Below are positions 8,635-17,627 of a stretch of DNA of 64,000 bases, piece after piece (the stretch's first letter is position 1; each line of letters opens with the position of its first letter). Below the pieces are notes generated by a model that had not been told where the DNA came from, did not search any database, and worked only from the letters and a program-made list of their open reading frames with translations. Source of the stretch: Rhizobium sp. BK602 (GTDB lineage: Bacteria > Pseudomonadota > Alphaproteobacteria > Rhizobiales > Rhizobiaceae); contig NZ_JACIBC010000002.1 of assembly GCF_014195095.1 (NCBI RefSeq), forward strand, positions 248,001-312,000, written 5' to 3'. Position numbers and translations under genes: made by a program.

Positions 8635-9531
8635 CTATCGCTCCCAATAGGGCACAGGCCCATAAAGTTCCGCCAGGAAGTCGATGAAGACGCGCACTTT
8701 CGCCGGCAGGAACTGCCGGCTGGGATAGACCGCCGAGAGCGTGACATTATGCGAGCCCTCATAGGCCGGCAGTACCTGCACCAGACGGCCGTCCCGCAGC
8801 TCCGGGCCGATGTCCCAGGTGGAGCGCAGCGCGATACCGAGGCCCGCGATCACGGCCTCGCGGATCACTTCGCTCGAATTGGTGATCAGCTTGCCTTCCG
8901 GCCGCAAGGTCAGTGCACCCTTCGGTCCCTCCAGCCGCCAAGGATCGTGATTGTGCGCGGGCAGGCAGACATGGCGGCGCAGATCGTCGATATCCCTAGG
9001 CATACCATGGGTGGCGACATAGGCGGGCGAGGCGCAGAGCAACCGGCGCACTGGCGCCAGTCGTCGGGCAACGAGACTGGAATCGGTCAGTTCCGCGATA
9101 CGGATGGCAAGATCGTAGCCGCCGCCGACGATATCCGTGAATTCGTCGCTCAGGACCAGATTGATCGCAAGATCCGGATGCGCCTGCATGAAGGTCTTCA
9201 GATGTGGGGCGATATGCAGGCGGCCGAAGGAGGTCGGAGCGGAGATTCTCAGCGTCCCCTGCATCTGTGCCGAGCGGCCGGCAATATAGGCTTCCGCCTC
9301 TTCCAGCCCGGCGAGGATGGCGAGCACCCGGTCGTAGAAGCCCTGGCCGGCTTCCGTCAGCGATATCTGCCGCGTCGTGCGCTGCAGGAGCCGGGTGCCG
9401 AGCCTGTCCTCCAGCCGCTTGATGCGTTTGGAAATGACGGCCGGCGAGAAGCCGAGGGCGCGGCCGGCAAGCGACATGCTGCCCGTCGCGACGACGCTGG
9501 CGAAGATTTCGAGATCCCCGAGATTGGTCAT
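8635..9531 (-). CDS. LysR-family transcriptional regulator
   Basis: This 298-residue LysR protein has the winged helix at residues 1-62 ([20 protein letters not shown] is the HTH core) and an effector domain of normal length, of the CrgA/DsdC-like branch. It is divergent from glcD across a 122-base gap, so it is the obvious candidate regulator of glcDEF. Glycolate regulation by GlcC in E. coli uses a GntR-type protein, so control by LysR is an inference from position only. The macrodomain gene follows downstream on the same strand. Confidence 0.88.
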   Translation of the reverse strand: MTNLGDLEIFASVVATGSMSLAGRALGFSPAVISKRIKRLEDRLGTRLLQRTTRQISLTEAGQGFYDRVLAILAGLEEAEAYIAGRSAQMQGTLRISAPTSFGRLHIAPHLKTFMQAHPDLAINLVLSDEFTDIVGGGYDLAIRIAELTDSSLVARRLAPVRRLLCASPAYVATHGMPRDIDDLRRHVCLPAHNHDPWRLEGPKGALTLRPEGKLITNSSEVIREAVIAGLGIALRSTWDIGPELRDGRLVQVLPAYEGSHNVTLSAVYPSRQFLPAKVRVFIDFLAELYGPVPYWER

Positions 9532-9559
9532 GGCGTGAGATTTATTCCTGTTCAGACAT

Positions 9560-9574
9560 AAATGCTTATCATTT
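9560..9574. promoter_or_regulatory. Candidate LysR operator between the regulator and glcD
   Basis: A perfect inverted repeat AAATG-CTTAT-CATTT lies 29 bases from the LysR start and 83 bases before the glcD start. This is the position and dyad form expected of a LysR site. The short arms make chance occurrence possible. Confidence 0.35.
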
Positions 9575-9656
9575 GCGCCGATTTCGGGAAAGTCGTAAGC
9601 GTGATATGGCGATAAAACAGGCCGTATCCCGATTTGGATGCGGGAGGAGGATGCTC

Positions 9657-11096
9657 ATGGCCGATGCCATTTCATTTCTGGCGCCGCGTGCGGATGTGCT
9701 TGCCCGCCGCAGCGAGATCGTTGCCGATCTCGCCGATCTCCTTGCTCCGGAATGCCTGATCCATGAGCCGCGCGAACTGATGCCCTTTGAGACGGATGCC
9801 TTCGTTTCCTATCGCCGCATGCCGCTCGCCGTCGCCCTGCCGCGCTCGACGGCGGAGGTCGCCGCCGTCATGAGATACTGTCACCGCTATGGCATTCCCG
9901 TCGTGCCGCGCGGTGCCGGCACTTCGCTTTCCGGCGGTGCTATCCCGCAGGAGGATGCGGTCGTGCTCGGCCTTTCCAAGATGAACCGCATCCTGGACAT
10001 CGATTTCGCCAACCGCGCCGCCACCGTACAGGCTGGCGTCACCAATCTGAACATCTCCGAAAGCGTCTCGGCGGATGGTTTCTTCTATGCGCCCGATCCG
10101 AGCTCACAGCTTGCCTGCACCATCGGCGGCAATATCGGCATGAATTCCGGCGGCGCCCATTGCCTGAAATACGGCGTCACCACCAACAACCTGCTCGGCG
10201 TCAAGCTGGTCCTGACCGACGGCACCGTGATCGAGCTCGGCGGCAAGGCGCTGGATGCGGCGGGCTATGATCTCCTCGGTCTCGTCTGCGGCTCGGAAGG
10301 CCAGCTCGGCATCGTCACCGAGGCAACGGTGCGGCTGATCGCCAAGCCGGAGGGCGCGCGGCCGGTGCTGTTCGGTTTCGACACGTCGGAGGAGGCCGGC
10401 GCCTGCGTGGCCGACGTCATCGCCGCCGGCATCGTTCCCGTCGCCATCGAATTCATGGACAAGCAGGCGATCGAGATCTGCGAGGCCTTCGCCCAGGCCG
10501 GTTATCCCCTCGATGTCGGCGCGCTGCTCATCGTCGAAGTGGAGGGGTCGGACGCGGAGATGGACGACATGCTGAAAAGCATCGTCGCGATCGCCCGCGA
10601 TCACAAGGTCAAGACCGTGCGCGAATGCCAGTCGGCAACCGAGGCGGCATTGATCTGGAAGGGCCGTAAATCCGCCTTCGGCGCCACCGGCCGCATCGCC
10701 GATTATATCTGCATGGACGGCACCGTGCCGCTCAGCCAGCTCTCCTATGTGCTGCAGAAAACCTCCGAGATCGTCGACCGCTACGGCCTGCGCGTCGCCA
10801 ACGTCTTCCATGCCGGTGACGGCAACATGCATCCGCTGATCCTGTTCAATGCCAACGATCCCGAGGATGCCGCAAGGGCGGAAGCGGCGGGCAACGATAT
10901 CCTGCGGCTCTGCGTCGATGCCGGCGGCTGCCTGACCGGCGAACACGGCGTCGGCATCGAGAAGCGCGACCTGATGCGTCACCAATATGCCGAGGCCGAT
11001 CTCGCCCAGATGATGGCGGTGCGCGCCGCCTTCGATCCCGGCTGGATATTGAACCCATCCAAGGTCTTCCCGCTCGATGGGCGTGACGCCGCATGA
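9657..11096 (+). CDS. glcD: Glycolate oxidase subunit GlcD (FAD-linked)
   Basis: GlcD is the FAD-containing catalytic subunit of the membrane-associated glycolate oxidase, which converts glycolate to glyoxylate. The 479-residue protein has the FAD-binding motif VPRGAGTSLSGGAIP in its N-terminal third and the flavoenzyme motif GCLTGEHGVGIEKRDLM near the C-terminus, plus NVFHAGDGNMHP. I chose the ATG at 9657 because GGGAGGAGG ends six bases before it; the ATG at 9651 would have no spacing. It overlaps glcE by four bases (ATGA), giving translational coupling. With glcE and glcF it forms the three-subunit enzyme. Confidence 0.93.
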   Translation: MADAISFLAPRADVLARRSEIVADLADLLAPECLIHEPRELMPFETDAFVSYRRMPLAVALPRSTAEVAAVMRYCHRYGIPVVPRGAGTSLSGGAIPQEDAVVLGLSKMNRILDIDFANRAATVQAGVTNLNISESVSADGFFYAPDPSSQLACTIGGNIGMNSGGAHCLKYGVTTNNLLGVKLVLTDGTVIELGGKALDAAGYDLLGLVCGSEGQLGIVTEATVRLIAKPEGARPVLFGFDTSEEAGACVADVIAAGIVPVAIEFMDKQAIEICEAFAQAGYPLDVGALLIVEVEGSDAEMDDMLKSIVAIARDHKVKTVRECQSATEAALIWKGRKSAFGATGRIADYICMDGTVPLSQLSYVLQKTSEIVDRYGLRVANVFHAGDGNMHPLILFNANDPEDAARAEAAGNDILRLCVDAGGCLTGEHGVGIEKRDLMRHQYAEADLAQMMAVRAAFDPGWILNPSKVFPLDGRDAA

Positions 11097-12292
11097 GCGA
11101 ATTTTTGCCGAAGACCGAGGACGAGGCGGCCGCCCTCATTCGTGACCATGCGGCCCGTGGCGCGGCTCTGTCGATCGTCGGCGGCAATACGCGCGCGGGC
11201 TTCGGCAATGCCGTGGACGCCGAGGCGACCTTGTCCTCGCGTGGGCTTGCCGGGATCGTCGCCTATAATCCCGGCGAGATGGTGATGACCGTGCGCGCCG
11301 GGACGCCGGTTGCCGAGATCGAGGCGGCGCTTGCCGAAAACGGCCAGATGATGGCTTTCGAGCCGATGGACCACCGGCCGCTGATGGCAACGACGGGCGA
11401 GCCGACCATCGGCGGCGTCTTTGCCGCCAATGTCTCCGGCCCGCGCCGCTTCGTCAGCGGTGCCGCCCGCGACAGCCTGCTCGGTGTCCGCTTCGTCAAC
11501 GGCAAAGGCGAGATCGTCAAGGCCGGCGGGCGGGTGATGAAGAACGTCACCGGCCTCGATCTGGTGAAGCTGATGGCCGGCTCGCACGGCACGCTCGGCC
11601 TCTTGACCGAAGTCACCTTCCGGGTGCCGCCGCGGCCGAAGACGGAGGAGACGATCGTGCTCTCCGGCCGCAACGATGCCGAGGCGGCGAATGCCATGGC
11701 GGCGGCGATGGCGCTGCCGGTCGAGGTGTCGGGTGCCGCGCATCTGCCGTTGACCGTCGCCTGGACCTTTCTGGACGGCGGCCTGCCGGAAGGGGAGGCG
11801 ACCGTGCTGCGCATCGAGGGCCTTGCAGGCTCGGTCGCCGCAAGGGCCGAAAAACTCGCCGCCGCCATGAGCCGGCTTGGTCCGGTGACCCGGCTTGCCG
11901 AGGCGGAGAGCCGGCGGCTCTGGCGCGAGATCCGCGATGTGAAACCCTATGCGGACGGCACGATGCGCCCGGTCTGGCGCGTTTCCGTTGCCCCGAGCAG
12001 CGGCCATCAGCTCGTCGCCGCCCTTCGTCTCGAAGCCGGCGTCGATGCCTATTACGACTGGCAGGGCGGTCTCGTCTGGATGCGCATGGAGGCGGAACCG
12101 GAAGGCGATCTCGTCCGCCGCTATGTCCATGCCCTTGGCGGCGGCCATGCCACCCTGCTGCGCGCGCCGCCCGCCGCCCGCGCGACGACGTCGGCGTTCC
12201 AACCGCAGCCTGAGGCTGTGGCCTTGCTGTCGGCGCGCGTGAAGGAAAAGTTCGATCCCTCGGGGATTTTGAATCCGGGTAAGATGGCGTGA
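11093..12292 (+). CDS. glcE: Glycolate oxidase subunit GlcE (FAD-binding)
   Basis: GlcE is the second flavin-binding subunit of glycolate oxidase. The 399-residue protein has a PCMH-type FAD domain with NTRAGFG (about residue 31) and the stretch PTIGGVFAANVSGPRRF, and shares the C-terminal pattern FDPSGILNPGKM with GlcD. Its ATG overlaps the glcD stop codon, so translation is probably coupled. The middle region (about residues 200-290) is less conserved, as usual in this subunit. It lies between glcD and glcF in one operon. Confidence 0.9.
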   Translation: MSEFLPKTEDEAAALIRDHAARGAALSIVGGNTRAGFGNAVDAEATLSSRGLAGIVAYNPGEMVMTVRAGTPVAEIEAALAENGQMMAFEPMDHRPLMATTGEPTIGGVFAANVSGPRRFVSGAARDSLLGVRFVNGKGEIVKAGGRVMKNVTGLDLVKLMAGSHGTLGLLTEVTFRVPPRPKTEETIVLSGRNDAEAANAMAAAMALPVEVSGAAHLPLTVAWTFLDGGLPEGEATVLRIEGLAGSVAARAEKLAAAMSRLGPVTRLAEAESRRLWREIRDVKPYADGTMRPVWRVSVAPSSGHQLVAALRLEAGVDAYYDWQGGLVWMRMEAEPEGDLVRRYVHALGGGHATLLRAPPAARATTSAFQPQPEAVALLSARVKEKFDPSGILNPGKMA

Positions 12293-12308
12293 TGAGGAAA
12301 ACTGCCTG

Positions 12309-13625
12309 ATGCAAACCAACTTCACCCTTGCCCAGCTTGCCGATCCGCATGTGGCCGAATCCGAGGCGATCCTGCGCAAATGCGTGCATTGCGGCTTCTG
12401 CACCGCCACTTGTCCGACCTATGTGACGCTTGGCAACGAACTCGACAGTCCGCGTGGGCGGATCTATCTGATCAAGGACATGCTGGAGAACGGCCGTGCC
12501 GCCGACGAGGAGGTGGTGACGCATATCGACCGCTGTCTATCCTGCCTCGCCTGTGTGACCACCTGTCCCTCCGGCGTCGACTACATGCATCTGATCGACC
12601 ATGCTCGCGCCCACGTCGAGCAGACCTACAGGCGGCCGTTCCTCGACCGCTGGACGCGCAACATGCTGGCGGCGGTTCTGCCCTATCCCGGCCGCTTCCG
12701 GCTGGCGCTCAACCTCGCGCGCCTGGCCCGGCCGTTCAAGGGGCCGATGCAGCGCTTTGCGGCGCTGAAGCCTTTCGCGGCCATGCTCGATCTTGCGCCG
12801 CGCTCCATCCCGGCACCGTCGCCTTTCGCCAGGCCCGGCACTCATCTGCCTGAGGCGGCACGGCGCGGGCGGGTGGCGATCCTGACGGGCTGCGCCCAGC
12901 CGGTGCTCGATCCGGGGATCAACGAGGCGACCATCCGGCTGCTGACCCGCCTGGGCATTGAAGTGGTGGTGCCGCAGGGCGAGGTCTGCTGCGGTTCGCT
13001 GGTGCATCATATGGGCCGCGAGGAGCAGGCTTTGGCGAGCGTGCGCGCCAATGTCGATGTCTGGATGCGCGAGTTGGAGGCCGGCGGGCTTGATGCGATC
13101 ATCGTCACCACATCCGGCTGCGGCACGACGATCAAGGATTACGGGCACAAGCTGCGGCTCGACCCGGCCTATGCGGAGAAGGCGGCGAGGATCTCCGTTT
13201 TGGCCAAGGACATCACGGAATATCTCGCCGGTCTCGACCTGCCCTCGCACATGCCGCGCGGCGTGACCGTCGCCTATCATTCCGCCTGTTCACTGCAGCA
13301 TGGCCAGAAGATCACCCTGGCGCCGAAGCAGTTGCTGAAGGCGGCGGGCTTCACCGTCCGCGAGCCGGCGGAAGGCCATCTCTGCTGCGGCTCGGCCGGC
13401 ACCTACAATATGATGCAGTCGGAAATATCCACCGAACTGAAGGCGCGTAAGGTGAAAAACCTTGAGGCGACGAAGGCGGATGTCATCGCAACGGGCAATA
13501 TCGGCTGCATCACGCAGATCGCGACGGGAACGGGCATACCCATCCTGCACACGGTCGAATTGCTGGACTGGGCCTATGGCGGCGAGGTGCCGGCGAAGCT
13601 CAAGGGGCTGGCGCCGGCGGTCTAA
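12309..13625 (+). CDS. glcF: Glycolate oxidase iron-sulfur subunit GlcF
   Basis: GlcF passes electrons from the flavin subunits to the respiratory chain. The 438-residue protein has two ferredoxin-type 4Fe-4S motifs, C25-C28-C31-C35 and C76-C79-C82-C86, followed by two CCG domains (GEVCCGSLVHHMG and HLCCGSAGTYNMM) typical of heterodisulfide-reductase-like subunits. It begins 16 bases after glcE, completing the operon. Its last four bases overlap the end of the convergent DUF6881-like gene, so no separate terminator is present between them. Confidence 0.93.
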   Translation: MQTNFTLAQLADPHVAESEAILRKCVHCGFCTATCPTYVTLGNELDSPRGRIYLIKDMLENGRAADEEVVTHIDRCLSCLACVTTCPSGVDYMHLIDHARAHVEQTYRRPFLDRWTRNMLAAVLPYPGRFRLALNLARLARPFKGPMQRFAALKPFAAMLDLAPRSIPAPSPFARPGTHLPEAARRGRVAILTGCAQPVLDPGINEATIRLLTRLGIEVVVPQGEVCCGSLVHHMGREEQALASVRANVDVWMRELEAGGLDAIIVTTSGCGTTIKDYGHKLRLDPAYAEKAARISVLAKDITEYLAGLDLPSHMPRGVTVAYHSACSLQHGQKITLAPKQLLKAAGFTVREPAEGHLCCGSAGTYNMMQSEISTELKARKVKNLEATKADVIATGNIGCITQIATGTGIPILHTVELLDWAYGGEVPAKLKGLAPAV

Positions 13626-13960
13626 TGCGACGACGACGGCCGATGTGTCTTCCATTCCAGCTCGAAGATGTCGGCGCCGATGGATGTCAGGCTGATCCGG
13701 TCCTGCCCTTCCTCGAAGAAGGTACCGTCGAGCAGGCCGGCAACACCGTCATAGAACGAACCTTCAACCAGACTGGTGATGCTGGTCGACTTGTATTTTT
13801 GCCCGGAAAAATCGGCAACGGACATGCATTGCCGGCGCCCGTCGGCGAACACGTCGATCAGCCGGGGAACGACGCCCGCGTCGTCCACCTCATAGTAGAT
13901 CATGACGGGTTCATCGTTTTCCGGATGAATCCAGTCGCATCGGTAATAGGAAAGGTTCAT
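13622..13960 (-). CDS. DUF6881-like hypothetical protein
   Basis: The 112-residue protein starts MNLSYYRCDWIHPENDEPVM and has an acidic, aromatic-rich composition similar to the small DUF6881 family, whose function is unknown. It has no signal peptide or membrane segment and is probably cytoplasmic. Its stop codon overlaps that of glcF by four bases in a tail-to-tail arrangement, which leaves no room for a conventional terminator between the two. The family name is from memory of the pattern and should be confirmed by a profile search. Confidence 0.65.
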   Translation of the reverse strand: MNLSYYRCDWIHPENDEPVMIYYEVDDAGVVPRLIDVFADGRRQCMSVADFSGQKYKSTSITSLVEGSFYDGVAGLLDGTFFEEGQDRISLTSIGADIFELEWKTHRPSSSH

Positions 13961-14031
13961 GCGCTGTTGCTTAGCACAAGAACCCCCGCGCCGGAACCGG
14001 TTCGGGGGAATGAGTGTCTCGACCGCATTGT

Positions 14032-14703
14032 TCAGAAGTTGAACGACACGCCGAAATTGATGGCGTGGGTGAAGACCTTGGTCTTCAGCGTGTCGCCGCT
14101 GTCGATCGAGACATTGTCGACGAAGTTGTAGTTGCCCTTGTATTCGACGAACGTCGACCAGTGCTGGCTGAACTGGTAGCTGACGCCGGCCTGGGCCTGA
14201 AGCGAGGCGCCGCCGAACTGGTAGTCGAAGGTACGGCCGGAGTCACGGGTGACTTCGACATGCGGCACGTTGATGCCGGCGCCGAGGCCGACATAGGGCG
14301 TCCATTTGCGGCCGGGGTCCTGGAAACGATAGAGCGCGTTCAGCGTCAGCATGTTGAGGCCGTCGGTGAATTCGAAATGCGACCAGCCGGGCGTATTGTC
14401 GAGATTGCCGTAGACCTTGGCATGGCTGTAATCGAGCGAGATACCCCAGTTCGACTTGTCGAACTCATCCAGCCACCAGATGCCGCGAAAGCCGAAATAG
14501 GGCGGCATCTTGAAGGATTTGCCCGACCAGTCGGGATCGAAATTGGCGCCGTCCGACGTCTTCACGTTGCTGCCGGTCGCGCCCTGGACGCCACCGTAAG
14601 CCGAAAACTGCATTTCCGCCGAGGCCGAGTCGGCAGCAAAGACAAAAGCTGAAAGCGCGAGCGCGGCGACAGCCGGCTGTTTGATGCGAAATGCACGACG
14701 CAT
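14032..14703 (-). CDS. Outer-membrane beta-barrel protein
   Basis: The 223-residue protein has a Sec signal peptide (about residues 1-29, ending ADSASA) followed by alternating polar and hydrophobic strands typical of an eight-stranded barrel of the OmpA/OmpW-like fold (for example TPYVGLGAGINVPHVEV and the terminal strand AINFGVSFNF). The C-terminal phenylalanine is the usual signal for barrel assembly. The role is unknown; barrels of this size are often structural or adhesion proteins rather than porins. The start at 14703 places the signal peptide correctly. It is monocistronic. Confidence 0.78.
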   Translation of the reverse strand: MRRAFRIKQPAVAALALSAFVFAADSASAEMQFSAYGGVQGATGSNVKTSDGANFDPDWSGKSFKMPPYFGFRGIWWLDEFDKSNWGISLDYSHAKVYGNLDNTPGWSHFEFTDGLNMLTLNALYRFQDPGRKWTPYVGLGAGINVPHVEVTRDSGRTFDYQFGGASLQAQAGVSYQFSQHWSTFVEYKGNYNFVDNVSIDSGDTLKTKVFTHAINFGVSFNF

Positions 14704-14902
14704 ATGAAGCCCCCGGATGCGAATGCCGCCATCTAAGCGTGCTTCTGTGACAGTTCTATTGCGGCGCGCTGTGGCTAGGATCGGCTTAGGCGGGAAAACT
14801 GACATCAGGCTGAACGGAAAGGCCCGTTTCGCCGGCCTCCCGAGCGATAGGCGCGGGGCTGTTACACCTCGGCAACAGTTGGGTCGCGGAGCTGGACATG
14901 GC

Positions 14903-14940
14903 AAGGGCCGGCTGCTGCCACGCGGCACCAGCCGGCCCTT
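14903..14940 (-). terminator. Hairpin after the first L,D-transpeptidase gene
   Basis: A perfect 12-base inverted repeat (AAGGGCCGGCTG and CAGCCGGCCCTT) lies just past the stop of the transpeptidase gene. There is no long T tract, so termination efficiency is uncertain. Confidence 0.5.
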
Positions 14941-14961
14941 GGCCGATCACATCATCGATTG

Positions 14962-15663
14962 TCAGCCGCCGAACATCGTCCGCAGCAGATCGATGCCGCG
15001 GTCCTCGTAGCTGACCTCGCCCTGTTTGTTGCCGGGGCCGACGACGATGACCTTGGTGCCGATCGGAACCCGGTCATAAAGATCGGTGACGTCCTTGTTC
15101 ATCATGCGGATGCAGCCGGACGACATGTTGAGGCCGATGCTCCAGGGCTGGTTGGTGCCATGGATGCGGAATGCCGTGTCGCTGCCGCCACGATAGAGAT
15201 ACATGGCGCGCGCACCGAGCGGATTGTCCTCGCCGCCTTCCTGATAGGCGGGAAGCTTGTGGCCCTTCTTGGCTTCGCGAGCGATCATTTCCGGCGGCGG
15301 CGTCCAGCCAGGCCATTCCGCCTTGCGGCCGACCTTGACGACGCCCGACCAGCCGAAGCCGTCGCGCCCCACGCCGATGCCGTAGCGCCGCGCCCGGTTG
15401 TCGCCCTCGACGAGATAGAGATACTTGTTGTTGGTATCGACGATGATCGTGCCCGGAGCCTCGTTGGTCCGCAGCCGCACCATGCGCCGCTGAAACTGCG
15501 GCTTGACCTGCCCTTGCGGCTGGGTCGACACGCGGATCATGTCGCTGCGCGCAGCCGGCGCGGCATAGGGCGCTGGAGCGCTGAAGGCCGCGGCATCCGA
15601 GGCCGCCGTGAGACACGAAACGGCAATGGCCGCCGCCGCGACGACCGGTAGTATTGATTTCAT
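14962..15663 (-). CDS. L,D-transpeptidase (YkuD domain)
   Basis: This exported enzyme cross-links peptidoglycan by 3-3 bonds or attaches proteins to the wall. The 233-residue precursor has a signal peptide (residues 1-27) and a YkuD domain from about residue 70. The catalytic motif is intact, with His168 (IHGTNQPWSIG) and Cys184 (SSGCIRM). The N-terminal linker is rich in Ala, Pro and Gln. A paralogue with the same architecture lies directly upstream on the same strand with about 190 bases between them, which suggests a tandem duplication. Confidence 0.92.
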   Translation of the reverse strand: MKSILPVVAAAAIAVSCLTAASDAAAFSAPAPYAAPAARSDMIRVSTQPQGQVKPQFQRRMVRLRTNEAPGTIIVDTNNKYLYLVEGDNRARRYGIGVGRDGFGWSGVVKVGRKAEWPGWTPPPEMIAREAKKGHKLPAYQEGGEDNPLGARAMYLYRGGSDTAFRIHGTNQPWSIGLNMSSGCIRMMNKDVTDLYDRVPIGTKVIVVGPGNKQGEVSYEDRGIDLLRTMFGG

Positions 15664-15853
15664 CCGTCATTCCCCTCTCAATTTACCCGCGAAGAACCTA
15701 GCGAAACGGGCGCGGGGATCAAGATCAAATTGCGAGGGAGAAAGATCGCGCCGTCCGGGCGCGGATCTATTCTCGCGCCGGAGGCAACGTTACTGTCCTG
15801 CCATGCAGTATCGCCGCCGCGCCCGAAATCTCGGACACGGCGATCCCTGCGGT

Positions 15854-16612
15854 TTACATCACGATGACGCGCGTCCCGACGTTGACCCGGTTGTAGAGGT
15901 CGATGACGTCTTCGTTGCGCAGGCGGATACAGCCGGAGGATACGGCGCTGCCGATGCTCCAGGGGGCATTGGTGCCGTGGATGCGGTAGAGGGTCGAGCC
16001 GAGATACATGGCGCGGGCGCCGAGCGGATTGGCCTCGCCGCCGTCCATGCGCGCCGGCAGGTAATGACCTTTTGCCGCTTCGCGCGCCACCATCTCGCGC
16101 GGCGGCGTCCAGTCCGGCCATTCCTGCTTGCGGGTGATGGTGTGGGCGCCGGCCCATTCGAAGCCCGGCTTGCCGACGCCGACGCCGTAGCGCCGCGCCT
16201 GGCCGCCGTCCATCACCAGGTAGAGGAAGCGGTTGTTGGTGTCGATGACGATGGTGCCCGGCTTTTCCTTGGTCTGGTAATCCACCACCTGCGGCAGGAA
16301 CTGCGGATCGAGCTGACCACGGATGGCGGGATATTGCGGCCGCACGACGGCGACTTGCTGAACCGCCGGGCGAGCGAACAGGCCGCGCGGCTGGACGACC
16401 CGGCGCACCTGCGGATTGACCGCCTGTCGCTGCGCCGGGCGGACCGGATAGACCGTCGGCTGCACGCTCGCACCGCCGAGCTGCATCACCCAGGGCGCGG
16501 TGAGGTCGGGACTGACGATCACCGGCGGGCGCGATTGATAGCGATCATTGGCAAAGGCATCGGCGGCGAGCAGGCTGAGAGCGCCCGCCAATAAAATACA
16601 TTGTTTCATCAT
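15854..16612 (-). CDS. L,D-transpeptidase (YkuD domain), second copy
   Basis: The 252-residue precursor has a signal peptide (about residues 1-21), a longer Pro/Gln/Val-rich linker (about 25-110) and a YkuD domain with His212 (IHGTNAPWSIG) and catalytic Cys228 (SSGCIRL). Rhizobiales rely heavily on 3-3 cross-links during polar growth, so several such enzymes per genome are expected. It is closely related to the downstream copy, especially across the catalytic region, but the linkers differ, suggesting different wall-tethering or substrate access. Confidence 0.92.
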   Translation of the reverse strand: MMKQCILLAGALSLLAADAFANDRYQSRPPVIVSPDLTAPWVMQLGGASVQPTVYPVRPAQRQAVNPQVRRVVQPRGLFARPAVQQVAVVRPQYPAIRGQLDPQFLPQVVDYQTKEKPGTIVIDTNNRFLYLVMDGGQARRYGVGVGKPGFEWAGAHTITRKQEWPDWTPPREMVAREAAKGHYLPARMDGGEANPLGARAMYLGSTLYRIHGTNAPWSIGSAVSSGCIRLRNEDVIDLYNRVNVGTRVIVM

Positions 16613-16881
16613 CGGACAAACTCTCTACAAATGGGCCGAGGATGGGCGTAATCGCGCCCGGTCACGACTATGGTGACACTTGCGCGCCAGCGAATGGTAA
16701 ACGTCCATTCATCAAAATGCCGCGAAATCGATAAACCTTTGTCAGGGTTACCATTTGGTTTGGAAAGATGGTTTGCGGGCGGTTAATCCGGAAAAGGCCA
16801 ATGCCAATCCGGAATCGGAATGCGCGGCGCGCGAAATGCCGTTAGGGTTTTAAGCGTTTGATTGATCTGCTTTTATCCGAT
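16613..16881. other. Intergenic region upstream of the second L,D-transpeptidase gene
   Basis: This stretch probably holds the transpeptidase promoter. Short dyads are visible, such as AATGG/CCATT around 16692-16708, but no recognisable regulator site. No gene is supported. Confidence 0.4.
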
Positions 16882-16946
16882 AGAGCAACTGCAGGAAAAG
16901 TGCACAGCGGTTTTCCGTCCGGAGTTGCGTAAAATAATGCGCTAGT
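16882..16946. repeat. RIME/RPE-like mosaic element, copy 2 (short)
   Basis: It begins AGAGCAACTGCAGGAAAAG and contains the family core AGCGGTTTTCCGTCCGGA followed by GTTGCGTAAAA. The downstream palindrome present in other copies is missing or diverged, so this copy is truncated. Confidence 0.7.
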
Positions 16947-16997
16947 TGCTTTACCGGTTTCCGGGGCATGCTCTGAAGTGGGAGACGAATCGCAAAA

Positions 16998-17627
16998 ATG
17001 GCCGAAACGGGCATCATCACCGGCGAGGATGGCAAGGACCGCTGCTTCTGGCACGGCAATTTGCCGGAATATCAGCGCTATCATGACGCGGAATGGGGCC
17101 GCCCGGTCGTCGACGACATCCGCTTGTTCGAGAAGATCTGCCTCGAGGGCTTCCAGTCCGGCCTCTCCTGGCTGACGATCCTGCGCAAGCGAGAGAATTT
17201 CCGCGCCGCTTTTGCTGGTTTCGATTTCGAGAAAGTCGCGGTTTTCGGCGAGGCCGACATAGAGCGCTGCCTCGCCGATGCCGGCATCATTCGCCATCGC
17301 GGCAAGATCGTTTCCACCATCAACAATGCCCGCCGTGCCATCGAACTGCGTGACGAATTCGGCTCGCTCGCCCGCTATTTCTGGAACCACGAGCCGGCAC
17401 CGTCCGAGCGTCCGGCCGTTTTCGACTATGCGCATCTTCGCGCCAACCCGACGACGCCCGCCTCCGTGCGCATTTCGAAAGACTTGAAGAAGCGCGGCTG
17501 GACCTTTGTCGGCCCGACCACGGTCTACGCCTTCATGCAGGCCATGGGCCTCGTCAACGATCACATCGAAGGCTGCTATTGCCGGAAAGAGGTGGAGGCG
17601 ATGCGCAGCGCATTGGTGCGGCCATGA
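16998..17627 (+). CDS. tag: DNA-3-methyladenine glycosylase I
   Basis: Tag removes 3-methyladenine from alkylated DNA, starting base excision repair. The 209-residue protein matches the family in length and order: the N-terminal CFWHG with Cys16, YHDAEWGRP (about 28-36), FEKICLEGFQSGLSWLTIL containing the active-site region, and a C-terminal VNDHIEGCYCR that supplies the other zinc ligands. The start codon at 16998 follows a short mosaic repeat. Its stop overlaps the start of the next gene (ATGA at 17624), so the two are probably co-transcribed. Confidence 0.93.
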   Translation: MAETGIITGEDGKDRCFWHGNLPEYQRYHDAEWGRPVVDDIRLFEKICLEGFQSGLSWLTILRKRENFRAAFAGFDFEKVAVFGEADIERCLADAGIIRHRGKIVSTINNARRAIELRDEFGSLARYFWNHEPAPSERPAVFDYAHLRANPTTPASVRISKDLKKRGWTFVGPTTVYAFMQAMGLVNDHIEGCYCRKEVEAMRSALVRP

